Assembly: GCA_963812075.1 (NCBI GenBank)
Contig: CAWETN010000017.1
Span: 186,001-250,000 of the forward strand
Source: JAMXLO01 sp963812075
GTDB lineage: Bacteria > Pseudomonadota > Alphaproteobacteria > Acetobacterales > Acetobacteraceae
DNA length: 64,000 nt
Reading direction: 5' to 3'
Under the pieces are notes generated by a model that did not search any database, had not been told where the DNA came from, and saw only the letters and a program-made list of their open reading frames with translations. The position numbers were made by a program, and so were the translations under genes. Of the stretch, positions 1-8,185 are shown one piece after another; position 1 is the first letter of the stretch; every line of letters begins with the position of its first letter.

Positions 1-498
1 TTCCCGTGCAAGGGCGGCGGGCTGAACGACTACGTCTATGTGTTCACCAGCCGCGCCAATCCCGATCACTGGCGGCGCCTGCTGAAGGTGATCGGCCGCG
101 AGGACCTGATCGGCGACGCGCGCTACGAAACGCCGGCGGCCCGTGCCGAACGCGCCGACGAGGTCAACACGATGATCGCCGATTGGACCAAGCGCCACAC
201 CAAGCATGAATGCATGGAGATCATAGGCGCGGCCGGCGTGCCGGCGGGGGCTGTGCTCGATACGATGGAATTGTACAACGACCCGACCTTCGAGCAGCGC
301 GGCATCTTCCAGACCATCGAGCATCCAAACAACGGCACCTTCCGGATGCCGGCCTGGCCGGTGCGGTTCGAAGGCAGGCCGCCGCCGGTGACGCCCTCGC
401 CGACGCTGGGCCAGCACAACGAGCAGGTGCTCGGCGAGTGGCTGGGGCTCGATCCCGACGCGATCGGCGGCCTGAAGAGCGGCGGCGTGATCGGCTGA
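1..498 (+). CDS. CaiB/BaiF (family III) CoA-transferase, C-terminal part
   Basis: The reading frame is open from the first base of the window, so the start lies upstream. The 165 visible residues match the C-terminal third of formyl-CoA-transferase-like enzymes, which move CoA between organic acids through an aspartyl-CoA intermediate; the catalytic Asp would be in the missing part. The segment aligns clearly with the complete paralogue at 49432-50661, sharing the KGGG-NDYVY, SRANP-HW, DTMEL and LGQHN blocks. It is followed after a hairpin repeat by a ThDP-dependent lyase on the same strand, a pairing typical of CoA-activation followed by C-C cleavage (oxalate or 2-hydroxyacid type). The substrate cannot be read from sequence. 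Confidence 0.9.
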   Translation, partial: FPCKGGGLNDYVYVFTSRANPDHWRRLLKVIGREDLIGDARYETPAARAERADEVNTMIADWTKRHTKHECMEIIGAAGVPAGAVLDTMELYNDPTFEQRGIFQTIEHPNNGTFRMPAWPVRFEGRPPPVTPSPTLGQHNEQVLGEWLGLDPDAIGGLKSGGVIG

Positions 499-511
499 CC
501 TTACCCCCGTG

Positions 512-591
512 TCATTGCGAGGAGCGACGCGACGAAGCAAGCTCCATGGAAGAGCACCTCCATGGAGATTGCTTCGCTGCGCTCGCAATGA
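512..591. repeat. imperfect 80-bp palindrome (REP-like hairpin)
   Basis: The outer arms tcattgcgag (512-521) and ctcgcaatga (582-591) are exact reverse complements. The inner arms gaagcaagctccatgg and ccatggagattgcttc pair almost perfectly around a short loop. It fills the gap between the CoA-transferase stop and the ThDP enzyme start. It looks like a dispersed extragenic palindrome and might also attenuate or stabilise the transcript. Confidence 0.75.
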
Positions 592-619
592 CAGCTGAAC
601 CCGAAGAGGAGACGCATCT

Positions 620-2269
620 ATGGCGGAACTGACCGGCTCGGAAATCCTCGCGAAGTGCCTGAAGAAGGAAGGCGTCGAGGACATCTTCTACATCATGGGC
701 GGCCCGATGCTGCTGGCCGAGTCCACCTGCATCACCGAAGGCATCCGCATGATCGACGTCCGCCACGAACAGGCGGCGGCGTTCGCCTGCCAGGCCTATA
801 GCCGGCTGCGGCAGACGCCGAGCGTGTGCATGGCAGCGTCGGGTCCCGGCGTGACCAATCTGATCACCGGCATGGCGAACGCGCTGATCGACTGCTGCCC
901 GGTCGTCGCGTTCGGCGGCTCGAGCCCGATCAGCCAGTTCGGCCGCCAGGTGTTCCAGGAGATCGACCAGGTCAAGCTGATGGAGGGCTGCTGCAAGCAC
1001 GTCGATCGGGTGCACAACCTCAAGCGCATCCCGCAACAGGTGAACTTCGCGCTGCAGCGCGCGATGTCCGGCAAGCCTGGTCCGGTCTACGTCGATATGC
1101 CGGGCGACATCCTCTATCAGAAGATCGACGAGAATCTGGTCGACTGGAGCTTCGCGGGACGCAAGATGGATAGCCGCCCGCTCGGCGATCCCCGCCAGGT
1201 CAATGCGCTGGTGAAGGCGCTGGCGGAGGCGAAGCAGCCGCTGATCGTATCCGGTTCCGGCGTGATCTGGTCGCGCGCATGGACCGAGATGCAGGCTCTG
1301 GTCGAGGCCGCCGGTATCCCGTTCTACACCACTCCGCAGGGCCGCGGCGTCGTGCCGGACGATCATCCGTGCTCGTTCCTGACGATGCGCAACACGGCGT
1401 TCGCCGATGCGGACCTGATCATCGTACTCGGCACGCGGATGAACTACATCATCGGCCACGCCGCGCCGCCGCGCTTCGGCGGCAATGCGAAGATCGCCCG
1501 CATCGACATTGATCCCGAGGAGATCGCGGCTGCGGCACGCGGCGTCGATATTCCGATCGTCGGCGACTGCAAGATGGTCCTGGGCCAGCTGCTCGACGGC
1601 ATCAAGGGCAAGGTGACGCAGGACAGCTACAAGGCATGGCGGCAGAAGCTGGCGGACGGCGAGGCGCAGAAGCGCTCGGCGGCCGGCGCCAACAGGTACG
1701 CCGAGGACGGTGACATCCATCCGGTGCGCATGCTCGAGGAGGTCAAGAACTTCGCCAAACGCGACGCGATCCTGTGCGTCGACGGTCAGGAGACGCTGAA
1801 CTTCGGGCGGCAGACCATGCCGACGTTCTCGCCCGGGCACCGGCTGAACTCGGGACCGTTCGGCACGATGGGGGTCGGCCTGCCGTTCGGCGTGGGTGCC
1901 AAGGTGGCGTGCCCGGACAAGCAGGTGATCGTGGTGCACGGCGACGGCTCGATGGGCATGAACGCGATGGAGATGGACACCGCGATCCGTCACAAGATTC
2001 CGCTGCTCATCGTAATCAGCCTGAACGGCGGCTGGACCGGCGATCCGCAGCGCGAGAAGCCCGGCCGCGACCTTGGCTACATGCGCTACGACAAGATGTG
2101 CGAGGCGTTCGGGGGCTACGGCGAGTACGTGACCAAGCCCGAGGATATCCGCCCGGCGCTGGAGCGCGCGCAGGCCAAGGTGGACGAGGGCATGGTGGCA
2201 CTGGTCAATGTGCGCACCGATTATCGCGCACGTTACGGCGGCGTGCGTTTCTCCGACTATTCGACCTGA
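620..2269 (+). CDS. Thiamine-diphosphate-dependent lyase/decarboxylase (oxalyl-CoA decarboxylase or 2-hydroxyacyl-CoA lyase-like)
   Basis: A 549-residue protein with the three-domain ThDP fold: N-terminal pyrimidine domain with the cofactor-activating Glu50 in RHEQAA, a central domain, and a C-terminal pyrophosphate domain with the GDGS motif (residues 441-444) and the Mg-binding Asn469-Gly470. The length fits the acetolactate synthase/oxalyl-CoA decarboxylase superfamily. The start at 620 has a purine-rich ribosome site (gaagagga) just upstream. The adjacent CoA-transferase makes an acyl-CoA lyase or decarboxylase more likely than an acetolactate synthase, and no small regulatory subunit gene is nearby. 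Exact substrate unknown. Confidence 0.85.
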   Translation: MAELTGSEILAKCLKKEGVEDIFYIMGGPMLLAESTCITEGIRMIDVRHEQAAAFACQAYSRLRQTPSVCMAASGPGVTNLITGMANALIDCCPVVAFGGSSPISQFGRQVFQEIDQVKLMEGCCKHVDRVHNLKRIPQQVNFALQRAMSGKPGPVYVDMPGDILYQKIDENLVDWSFAGRKMDSRPLGDPRQVNALVKALAEAKQPLIVSGSGVIWSRAWTEMQALVEAAGIPFYTTPQGRGVVPDDHPCSFLTMRNTAFADADLIIVLGTRMNYIIGHAAPPRFGGNAKIARIDIDPEEIAAAARGVDIPIVGDCKMVLGQLLDGIKGKVTQDSYKAWRQKLADGEAQKRSAAGANRYAEDGDIHPVRMLEEVKNFAKRDAILCVDGQETLNFGRQTMPTFSPGHRLNSGPFGTMGVGLPFGVGAKVACPDKQVIVVHGDGSMGMNAMEMDTAIRHKIPLLIVISLNGGWTGDPQREKPGRDLGYMRYDKMCEAFGGYGEYVTKPEDIRPALERAQAKVDEGMVALVNVRTDYRARYGGVRFSDYST

Positions 2270-2367
2270 CGCGCGTTATCGCTTCCGGGCGCGAAGATGG
2301 CTGGGCGCCCGCCGCGGGTGGGGACCCGACAGGGGAAAGGCGGGCAACCAACGTTGGCGTCGGAACA

Positions 2368-3045
2368 CTAGGCGGCCGGCAGCCGCTCGTAGGTGATCAC
2401 CGACCCGTCGTCGGCGGCAAAGCGCATACCCGCCCAGGTGTCGGAGGTGTCGTACCAGATGTCGAAATCCAGGTCGCCGCTCAGCCTGTAGTGGCGCGCC
2501 GCGATCTGCTCGCCGGAGGCAAGGCGTATCCGCTCCTCGGGCTGCGCCGACACGACCGGGTGTACCAGCTGGCCGTCCTGCGTGCCGATCATCGGGCCGC
2601 GCAGCATGGACGAATTCCAGTGCGTCGTCGCCAGCGCATTCGCCGGGGCGATGTACCGCGGGGTGCCGGTGCCCTCGACGGCAAGGCCAGGCCCATCCCA
2701 GCGCGCCTTCACGTGCAGCGGCTTGCCGTTGCGATCGGTCCGCGATTCGAATCCGACCAGCCGGTCGCGCTGCCAGATCTCCTGGTTGCGATGGGTGTAG
2801 CGGACGAGCGGGATCGGCCCGAACTTGACCAGCACATCGACGGCAATTTGCACGGTGAGCAATTCGCCGTCCCGGCTGAAGGTCATGGCATGCGTACCGA
2901 TCTGCGAGCCATGGCGCATCAACCTGAAGTCCAGCCTGCTGTCCGGCGGCACCGGAAGCCCGGCATAGGCGAAGCGTCCGCTCAAGACAGCCGCGCCAGC
3001 CAGCAGTCCGCGCCGGGTGATCGCGTTGCGCCTGCCTTTCTCCAT
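2368..3045 (-). CDS. DUF6134 family exported protein
   Basis: A 225-residue protein with an N-terminal TRRGLLAGAAV segment, a twin-arginine-like signal ahead of a hydrophobic stretch, so export through Tat is likely. The body resembles DUF6134 proteins of unknown function (beta-rich, with HRNQEIW and YxTSDTWAG motifs). I chose the ATG at 3045 because AGGAGG lies 7 bases upstream; a longer reading would add 33 unlikely residues. It is divergent from the small membrane gene at 3171 and convergent with the ThDP enzyme. Confidence 0.75.
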   Translation of the reverse strand: MEKGRRNAITRRGLLAGAAVLSGRFAYAGLPVPPDSRLDFRLMRHGSQIGTHAMTFSRDGELLTVQIAVDVLVKFGPIPLVRYTHRNQEIWQRDRLVGFESRTDRNGKPLHVKARWDGPGLAVEGTGTPRYIAPANALATTHWNSSMLRGPMIGTQDGQLVHPVVSAQPEERIRLASGEQIAARHYRLSGDLDFDIWYDTSDTWAGMRFAADDGSVITYERLPAA

Positions 3046-3170
3046 GGTAGCGCCCCTCCTGCTACCCGTGCCGACAGTTGCAGGCTTCCTACAACAGTCG
3101 GCCGGGAGTTGCCAAGCGGCGCGGTCCGTCGGTCTGCGGACCACACGGTCAGGCGGCGGACAGCGATCCG

Positions 3171-3656
3171 GTGACCCTTTGGTTCCTCGACTGGATGTGG
3201 TGCTTTCCGCTGATCGTGCTGTCGGTGGTGATCCACGTCGCAGGCCTGGGGCTGATCAGCGAGAAGGTCGTCCAGCCTTTGAGCGCCCTTGCCCAGAACC
3301 GCCGGTTCACAGTCAGCTTCGTCATCATCATGGGAGTCGTCGCCTGGCTGGTGACGGCCCTGCACGCTCTCGAAGGGTTCGCCTGGGCGTTGGCGTATCG
3401 GCTTCTCGGCGCGGTGGGCGATATGACCGACGCGGTGCTCTACTCGTTCAGCGCCATGACAGCCTATGGTCATGCCAGCGTCGTGCTGGAACGGCGGTGG
3501 CAGCTGATGGGGGCGCTGGAGGCCTTGAACGGCCTGATGCTGTTCGGACTGACCACCGCGTTCATGTTCGCGATGATCGGGCGCGTCGGGCGCAGGCGGC
3601 CAGGCCGGGGCTTGACTCTGGCCCGGCGCAGCGATGGCATTTCTCCCAAGCAATGA
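3171..3656 (+). CDS. Small membrane protein, ion-channel-like
   Basis: About 161 residues with three hydrophobic segments (near the N-terminus, residues 45-70, and 120-140). Between the second and third lies YSFSAMTAYGH, which resembles the pore-loop region of small two-TM channel (Ion_trans_2-like) proteins, but no canonical potassium filter GYG is present, so ion selectivity is open. The GTG at 3171 is preferred because of the purine-rich aggcggcgga upstream; ATG at 3195 is the alternative. The stop codon lies 12 bases before the Rieske gene start, so the two are probably co-transcribed. Confidence 0.65.
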   Translation: MTLWFLDWMWCFPLIVLSVVIHVAGLGLISEKVVQPLSALAQNRRFTVSFVIIMGVVAWLVTALHALEGFAWALAYRLLGAVGDMTDAVLYSFSAMTAYGHASVVLERRWQLMGALEALNGLMLFGLTTAFMFAMIGRVGRRRPGRGLTLARRSDGISPKQ

Positions 3657-3667
3657 CGGAGGCGACG

Positions 3668-4711
3668 ATGTTCGTCCGCAATGCCTGGTACGTCGCAGCT
3701 TGGGCCGACGAGATCGGCGAGGCGCCGCTGGCGCGCCGGATCCTGAACGAGCCCGTGGTGCTGTATCGCGACCGGCAGGGCCGTGCCGCCGCGCTGCTCG
3801 ACATGTGCTGCCATCGCGGCGCGCCGCTGCACCTGGGCAAGGTGGTCGAACAAGGGCTCGAGTGCGGCTATCACGGGCTGATCTTCGACCGCTCCGGTGC
3901 CTGCGTGCGCGTGCCGGGCCAGGATCACATCCTGGAGCGCTCGCGCGTCCGCAGCTTTCCGGTGGTCGAGCAGGATGCCTTCCTGTGGATCTGGATGGGC
4001 GATCCGGCCCAGGCCGATCCCGAACAGATCGTGCGATGGCCGTACCACAGTGACGCGGTGAATTGGCCGCACAAGCACACGATGTATCCGATCAAGGCCG
4101 CCGCCATGCTGATGGTGGACAACCTGATGGACCTGACGCATCTGGGCTACATCCACGTCTCGACCATCGGCGGCAATCCTGCGCAGCACGTCGAGGCGAA
4201 GATGGACGTGGAGCGCACGCCACTCGGCGTCCGGTTCACCCGCTGGATGCTGAACTCGCCGCCGCCGCCGACCTACGTGAAGGCGGTTGGCTTCCAGGGC
4301 CGCATCGACCGCTGCCAGCGCTTCGAGTTCGTAGCCCCCGGCTCGGTGCTGCAATGGACCGGCGCCACCGACGCCGGCGGCTACCGCGACGGCAACACCG
4401 ACGACAGCAGATTGGCGTTCCGGCTGTACCACGGGCTGACGCCGGAGACCGACACGTCGTGCTTCTACTTCTGGTCGGCGGCGAACGGCTTCCGCCAGGA
4501 TGACCCCACGGCGACCGAACAGTTCTTCGCGCAGGTCGCTGCCGCGTTCCTCGAGGACAAGACGATGGTCGAGGCGCAGCAGGCGCGGTTGGGCGAACTC
4601 GGCGAGGGTGCGCTGGTGGACATCGCCAGCGATTCGGTGCGCCTTGCCATGCGCCGCATCATGGAACGGCTGCTCGCCGAGGAGGGGAAGCAGGCGCTGG
4701 CGGCGGAGTAG
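3668..4711 (+). CDS. Rieske [2Fe-2S] non-haem iron oxygenase, alpha subunit (VanA-like)
   Basis: A 347-residue aromatic-ring-hydroxylating or O-demethylating oxygenase. The Rieske cluster ligands are Cys47-x-His49 and Cys66-x2-His69. The mononuclear iron site shows the D-x2-H-x4-H pattern at Asp155, His158 and His163, the pattern that bridges the two metal centres. Size and order match vanillate-demethylase/phthalate-oxygenase type subunits. The start at 3668 is supported by GGAGG five bases upstream; an ATG at 3653 overlaps the previous stop. No reductase gene is adjacent, so electrons must come from elsewhere. Substrate unknown. Confidence 0.9.
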   Translation: MFVRNAWYVAAWADEIGEAPLARRILNEPVVLYRDRQGRAAALLDMCCHRGAPLHLGKVVEQGLECGYHGLIFDRSGACVRVPGQDHILERSRVRSFPVVEQDAFLWIWMGDPAQADPEQIVRWPYHSDAVNWPHKHTMYPIKAAAMLMVDNLMDLTHLGYIHVSTIGGNPAQHVEAKMDVERTPLGVRFTRWMLNSPPPPTYVKAVGFQGRIDRCQRFEFVAPGSVLQWTGATDAGGYRDGNTDDSRLAFRLYHGLTPETDTSCFYFWSAANGFRQDDPTATEQFFAQVAAAFLEDKTMVEAQQARLGELGEGALVDIASDSVRLAMRRIMERLLAEEGKQALAAE

Positions 4712-4927
4712 CCATTCGGCGGGTCACTTCAACAGGCCCGTCGTCCCTGCTGACGCTGGATTACTCGACGCTGAGATTGCGGAGGTCACCCAGAGCGCGC
4801 CGAGAAGGAGATGCAGCGCTACGCGCGAAGCGCCTGAAATCAACCTTCCTCGGCGTGCTCTGCGGTTTCTCCGTGAACCCTGTGCCGAACGGCCCTCGCC
4901 AACGACATTGACCTCGGCCGGTGACCG

Positions 4928-5356
4928 CTAGTCCGGCATGGTCTCGCCTGAACCGCCGAACTCGCTGGGAAAGTCCTTGAGCTTGGGCAGGCCGTCGCGC
5001 ATCGGCAGCACCGTCTCCGCATAGTTGACGTGCAGCTGCGGCACGAAGGTGAGGCCGGGCAGCGTCGCCGCGTAGACGTCGACAAGCTCCAGCGGCGGAT
5101 GGCCGGTCATGAGATGTCCGCCGCAGAGCCGGCAGAATTGCCGATGGCTCATGGGCGTTTTGCAGAAGGTCGCGAGATGCTCCTCGCCCTTGGTCACCTT
5201 CAACGCCTGCGGCGGCCACAGGGTGAACGCGTTGACCGGCGCCGCCGACCAGGACCGGCACGAACGGCAGTGGCAATAGCCCATGGCGCTGGGCTGTCCC
5301 GTGACCGCGATTTCCACGGCACCGCAGAAGCAGGTGCCACGATACGTATGTTCCAT
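4928..5356 (-). CDS. GFA / CENP-V family zinc protein
   Basis: A 142-residue protein of the glutathione-dependent formaldehyde-activating enzyme-like fold. Zinc-ligand cysteines are visible as TCFCGAV near the N-terminus, then YCHCRSC, then FCRLCGG. Many family members have no proven formaldehyde activity, so the name should stay at family level. The ATG at 5356 has GGGAG upstream; longer readings add a low-complexity extension. The 216-base gap before the Rieske gene stop shows no gene. Confidence 0.85.
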   Translation of the reverse strand: MEHTYRGTCFCGAVEIAVTGQPSAMGYCHCRSCRSWSAAPVNAFTLWPPQALKVTKGEEHLATFCKTPMSHRQFCRLCGGHLMTGHPPLELVDVYAATLPGLTFVPQLHVNYAETVLPMRDGLPKLKDFPSEFGGSGETMPD

Positions 5357-5463
5357 GGTACTCCCGTCATCGCAGGGCCGGCAAGACACGCCGGTGCGGC
5401 GCATAAAGCCGGCTCGTCGCGGGATGACAAGCGCGTCGTTCTCATCCCGAGGATGAGCGAGCC

Positions 5464-6441
5464 TCATGCGGCGGCAGCGATCGCTCCGAAGGCGCCGATC
5501 GGGCGCAGTACCGGCTGATCGATCGAAAGCGTGGTTGCCTCGGTCATCGCCGCCTCGGCCACCAGGAGCTTGCGGAACATCGCGATCTTCGGCTGGTCGA
5601 TCGCCTCCGGCAGGCCCAGGAGGTAGTAGCTGTAGGCGGTCGGCGCGGTCAGCTTCAGCGGACAGACCAGCACGCCGCTGGCCAGCTGATCGGCAACGAG
5701 GCTGCTGCGGGCGAGTGCGACGCCAAGTCCCTGCATCGCCGCGTTGATCAGCATGCTGGCCTCGCTGAACTGCTGGCCGGTGCGACAGACCGCGTCAGGC
5801 CTGCCGTGATAGTCGAGCCAGGCGCGCCAGTCGCTGTCGCTGCCGTCGCGGTCAGTGGCCCTGTCGTGCAGCAGCGGCATCGCCAGCAGCGCGTCGATGC
5901 TGCCGACCGGCCCATGCTGGCGCAGCAGGTCCGGCGTGCAGACCGGCACCACGCGGTCGCTCATCAGCCGCGTCGCGGCGTAGCTCGGATTGGGCGTGCG
6001 GCAGAAGCGGATCGCGAGGTCGATCCCCTCGGCGCGCAGGTCGAGCAGCCGGGAGTCGGCGATCACTTCAACGTCCACCGCAGGATCCTGCCGCCGGATG
6101 CGCGCCAGCCGGGGGATCAGCCAGTGCGAGGCGACCGACGGCAGCATGGTGACCTTCAGCGGGGCGTCGTCATCGGGCTGCGACAGCTCGACGATGCTGC
6201 GGTCGATCTCGCCGATCGCGGCATCGACCTTGCGTGCCAGCGTGCGGCCCTGCGGGGTCAGCTCGAGACGGCGCGTGAGCCGCCGGAACAGGTCGAAGCC
6301 CAGCTCCTCCTCGAGCCCGCGGATGCGGTGGCTGACCGCACTCTGCGTGAGGTGCAGCTCGTTCGCTGCGTCGGTGAAGCTGAGATGCCGGGCGGACACG
6401 GCGAAGATCCGCAGGGCATCGAGAGAAGGCGTGCGAGGCAT
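5464..6441 (-). CDS. LysR-type transcriptional regulator (GcvA-like)
   Basis: A 325-residue regulator. The N-terminal winged helix-turn-helix is clear (SLDALRIFAVSARHLSFTDA, then LHLTQSAVSHRIRGLEEELG), followed by a periplasmic-binding-protein-like effector domain. The start at 6441 is the usual one for the family (MPRTPSLDALR); an upstream in-frame ATG at 6597 would add 52 residues without family support. The gene stands alone, so its target is not evident; the downstream GFA gene on the same strand is one possibility. Confidence 0.9.
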   Translation of the reverse strand: MPRTPSLDALRIFAVSARHLSFTDAANELHLTQSAVSHRIRGLEEELGFDLFRRLTRRLELTPQGRTLARKVDAAIGEIDRSIVELSQPDDDAPLKVTMLPSVASHWLIPRLARIRRQDPAVDVEVIADSRLLDLRAEGIDLAIRFCRTPNPSYAATRLMSDRVVPVCTPDLLRQHGPVGSIDALLAMPLLHDRATDRDGSDSDWRAWLDYHGRPDAVCRTGQQFSEASMLINAAMQGLGVALARSSLVADQLASGVLVCPLKLTAPTAYSYYLLGLPEAIDQPKIAMFRKLLVAEAAMTEATTLSIDQPVLRPIGAFGAIAAAA

Positions 6442-6650
6442 GGCTCTGCCTATCCCACGGCCGGACGCGGGCGCATTCGGCGCTTGTCGCTGTGGCGCAC
6501 GCCGGGGATGCGGTGACGCGGGCGCAGCATCGGTTCGGAGCAAAACATTCGGTTGAACTAGCAGGTCGGCGGCCAGGTGCGGTGTGAAGTAGTTCATAGC
6601 GCGCCGCTTGGGCCGTTCGTCGGGCAGCGCACCCGCCTCGCGCCCGGCAG

Positions 6651-7202
6651 TCAGCCGGGCCGCTGCAGCGAGGTGAGTTCCCAGTCGGGGTTCTTCGGCG
6701 GGTTGCCCGCCGTCGTGTCGGTGTGGCCTTTCACGCGAAGGCCTGTCTCGCGGTCTATCCAGAAGTAATGCGTGCCGTCATAGCCCGTCGTTCCCTTGGT
6801 GCGGTCGTGGTCGGCGATCAGTACGGTGCGGAACGTCCCGGCGGTCACCGACACCGACTGCTCGCCCAGCACCTTCACGGTGTGCGTCCACGTGCCTGGC
6901 CGCGGATCGGTACCGCTGGCAGTCCGACTGGTGACCGTCATCGTCACCTCGGTGCCGGGCATCATGGTCGTCAGTTTGGTCATGGCGTCACGGACGCCCG
7001 GGATCGAATCGGGCCAGATGCCGGATATCGCCCAGATCCCGCGAACCAGCTGGAACGGATTGCCGGCGGCGTTTCGTCCGATGCACAAGTCGGCCGCGCT
7101 GGGATCGGTGCCAAGGAAGGTGAGGACGGCGCCTTCGGAGTATCTGGCGACGGTCCCCGCCTGCGGGCAGTGGGTGCCGATCTGCTGTGCAAGAGGGCTC
7201 AC
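6651..7202 (-). CDS. Hypothetical exported protein, body of a split lipoprotein gene
   Basis: A 183-residue frame starting at a GTG whose GTGA overlaps the stop of the small lipoprotein frame at 7199. It has no signal of its own, while the upstream fragment is a signal peptide plus linker, so the two probably formed one lipoprotein and are separated by a one-base shift; translational coupling of two real genes is the alternative. The content is beta-rich (GTDPRPGTWTHTVKVLG, HYFWIDRETGLRVKGH) and resembles the end of periplasmic proteins of unknown function. No family recognised. Confidence 0.5.
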   Translation of the reverse strand: MSPLAQQIGTHCPQAGTVARYSEGAVLTFLGTDPSAADLCIGRNAAGNPFQLVRGIWAISGIWPDSIPGVRDAMTKLTTMMPGTEVTMTVTSRTASGTDPRPGTWTHTVKVLGEQSVSVTAGTFRTVLIADHDRTKGTTGYDGTHYFWIDRETGLRVKGHTDTTAGNPPKNPDWELTSLQRPG

Positions 7203-7339
7203 TGTGTCGGACTGGTGGTGGCTGCGGCAGGTGCCGGAGCGGAATTCTGCCCGGTCGCCGCGCCTTGCGACATGGCGGTGCAGCCCGCGAACAGATCGGC
7301 GGCCAGCAATAATGCCGCGATGGTCGTGCCGCGCATCAT
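7199..7339 (-). CDS. Lipoprotein signal peptide fragment
   Basis: A 46-codon frame whose N-terminus is a textbook lipoprotein signal: charged start, hydrophobic TIAALLLAADL, and lipobox LFAGC. It continues with an Ala/Thr/Ser/Pro-rich linker and ends exactly where the next frame (6651-7202) begins. I read it as the N-terminus of that protein, cut off by a frameshift. Confidence 0.5.
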   Translation of the reverse strand: MMRGTTIAALLLAADLFAGCTAMSQGAATGQNSAPAPAAATTSPTQ

Positions 7340-7388
7340 GGCGTGAAACGGCCCCGAACAGGTCTTCGCTGGTGAATGGGTGGGGCGT

Positions 7389-8183
7389 TCATCGCGCCTT
7401 GGCGAGCAGTGTCCGGTCGATCGCACCGACCGCGACCGCGTGACCGCCGGCGTCGCCCACGTTGGCAGTCACTGCGATGCCCACAATTCGCCAGCTGCCG
7501 TCGGCCTGTTGCATCAACAGAGGTCCCCCGCTGGCCCCGCGCGTGCCGGCACAGGAATGGTGCAGCAGGAGCCGGCCACCGGCGCCACGCGACATCCCGA
7601 GCAAGGCGCAATCAAGATCCGCCACCATCGCATGGGCGCGGTCCTGTTCGTAGCCGCCGAGGACGAGCCGGGTGCCCGCCGGGGGTGGATCGAACTGCAC
7701 AGGCAGGACGCGATCGGGTCGGGCGACTCGACTGGCAAGCGTCACCACCGCCCAGTCCTCGTCCGAGGGGGCCACTGTCTGAGCGCTGGGGGTGTTCTGC
7801 GTCTCATCACGTCCGGTCACGAACGACACGGCGCGGGCATGGGCCGTATACTCGCCGTGTGAGTAGCCGAGCAGGAAGTGGATCGAGCTGGGCTGAACGT
7901 AGCGAAGGGTTCCGGGGGCGGCGAGACAGTGGGCTGCCGTCAACACGGTGCTCGGGCCGATCAGTGCGCCCGTGCAGAAAGTCCCGAGCTCGGTCTGCAG
8001 TCGCCCGACCGCGAACCAGGGAGCGGCTGTCACATCGACCAGAACACGGGCAGAGCCGCCGCCGATGCCAGGCAGCGTGGACAGCGGAATCTGCCGTGCG
8101 TTCGCACCGAAGGCCGCAACCGTGGCGACCAGCAGCGCCACCGTCAGTCTGGCAGGCAAAGGCGTCCAGGGCGCGTTCGCCAT
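7389..8183 (-). CDS. Secreted trypsin-like serine protease (S1 family)
   Basis: A 264-residue chymotrypsin-fold protease. There is a signal peptide at residues 1-29. The catalytic triad is His85 (LTAAHC), Asp143 (DEDWAVV) and Ser218 (RGASGGPL). Cys70/Cys86 and Cys191/Cys211 are plausible disulfide partners. It probably acts in the periplasm or outside the cell. It lies immediately after the LuxR-type regulator: the regulator stop and this ATG are separated by two bases, so the pair is likely translationally coupled. Confidence 0.9.
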   Translation of the reverse strand: MANAPWTPLPARLTVALLVATVAAFGANARQIPLSTLPGIGGGSARVLVDVTAAPWFAVGRLQTELGTFCTGALIGPSTVLTAAHCLAAPGTLRYVQPSSIHFLLGYSHGEYTAHARAVSFVTGRDETQNTPSAQTVAPSDEDWAVVTLASRVARPDRVLPVQFDPPPAGTRLVLGGYEQDRAHAMVADLDCALLGMSRGAGGRLLLHHSCAGTRGASGGPLLMQQADGSWRIVGIAVTANVGDAGGHAVAVGAIDRTLLAKAR

Positions 8184-8185
8184 CG

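Noticed and set aside
512..1993. A 493-codon open frame on the minus strand opposite the ThDP lyase gene
   Set aside because: It is a GC-rich shadow rich in Arg/His/Ala, lacks any family motif, and the plus strand carries an unmistakable enzyme.
4855..4900. Sequence resembling a dispersed cacagagaaaccgcagag-type repeat in the gap after the Rieske gene
   Set aside because: Only a loose likeness to repeats known from other bacteria and no second copy in this window.
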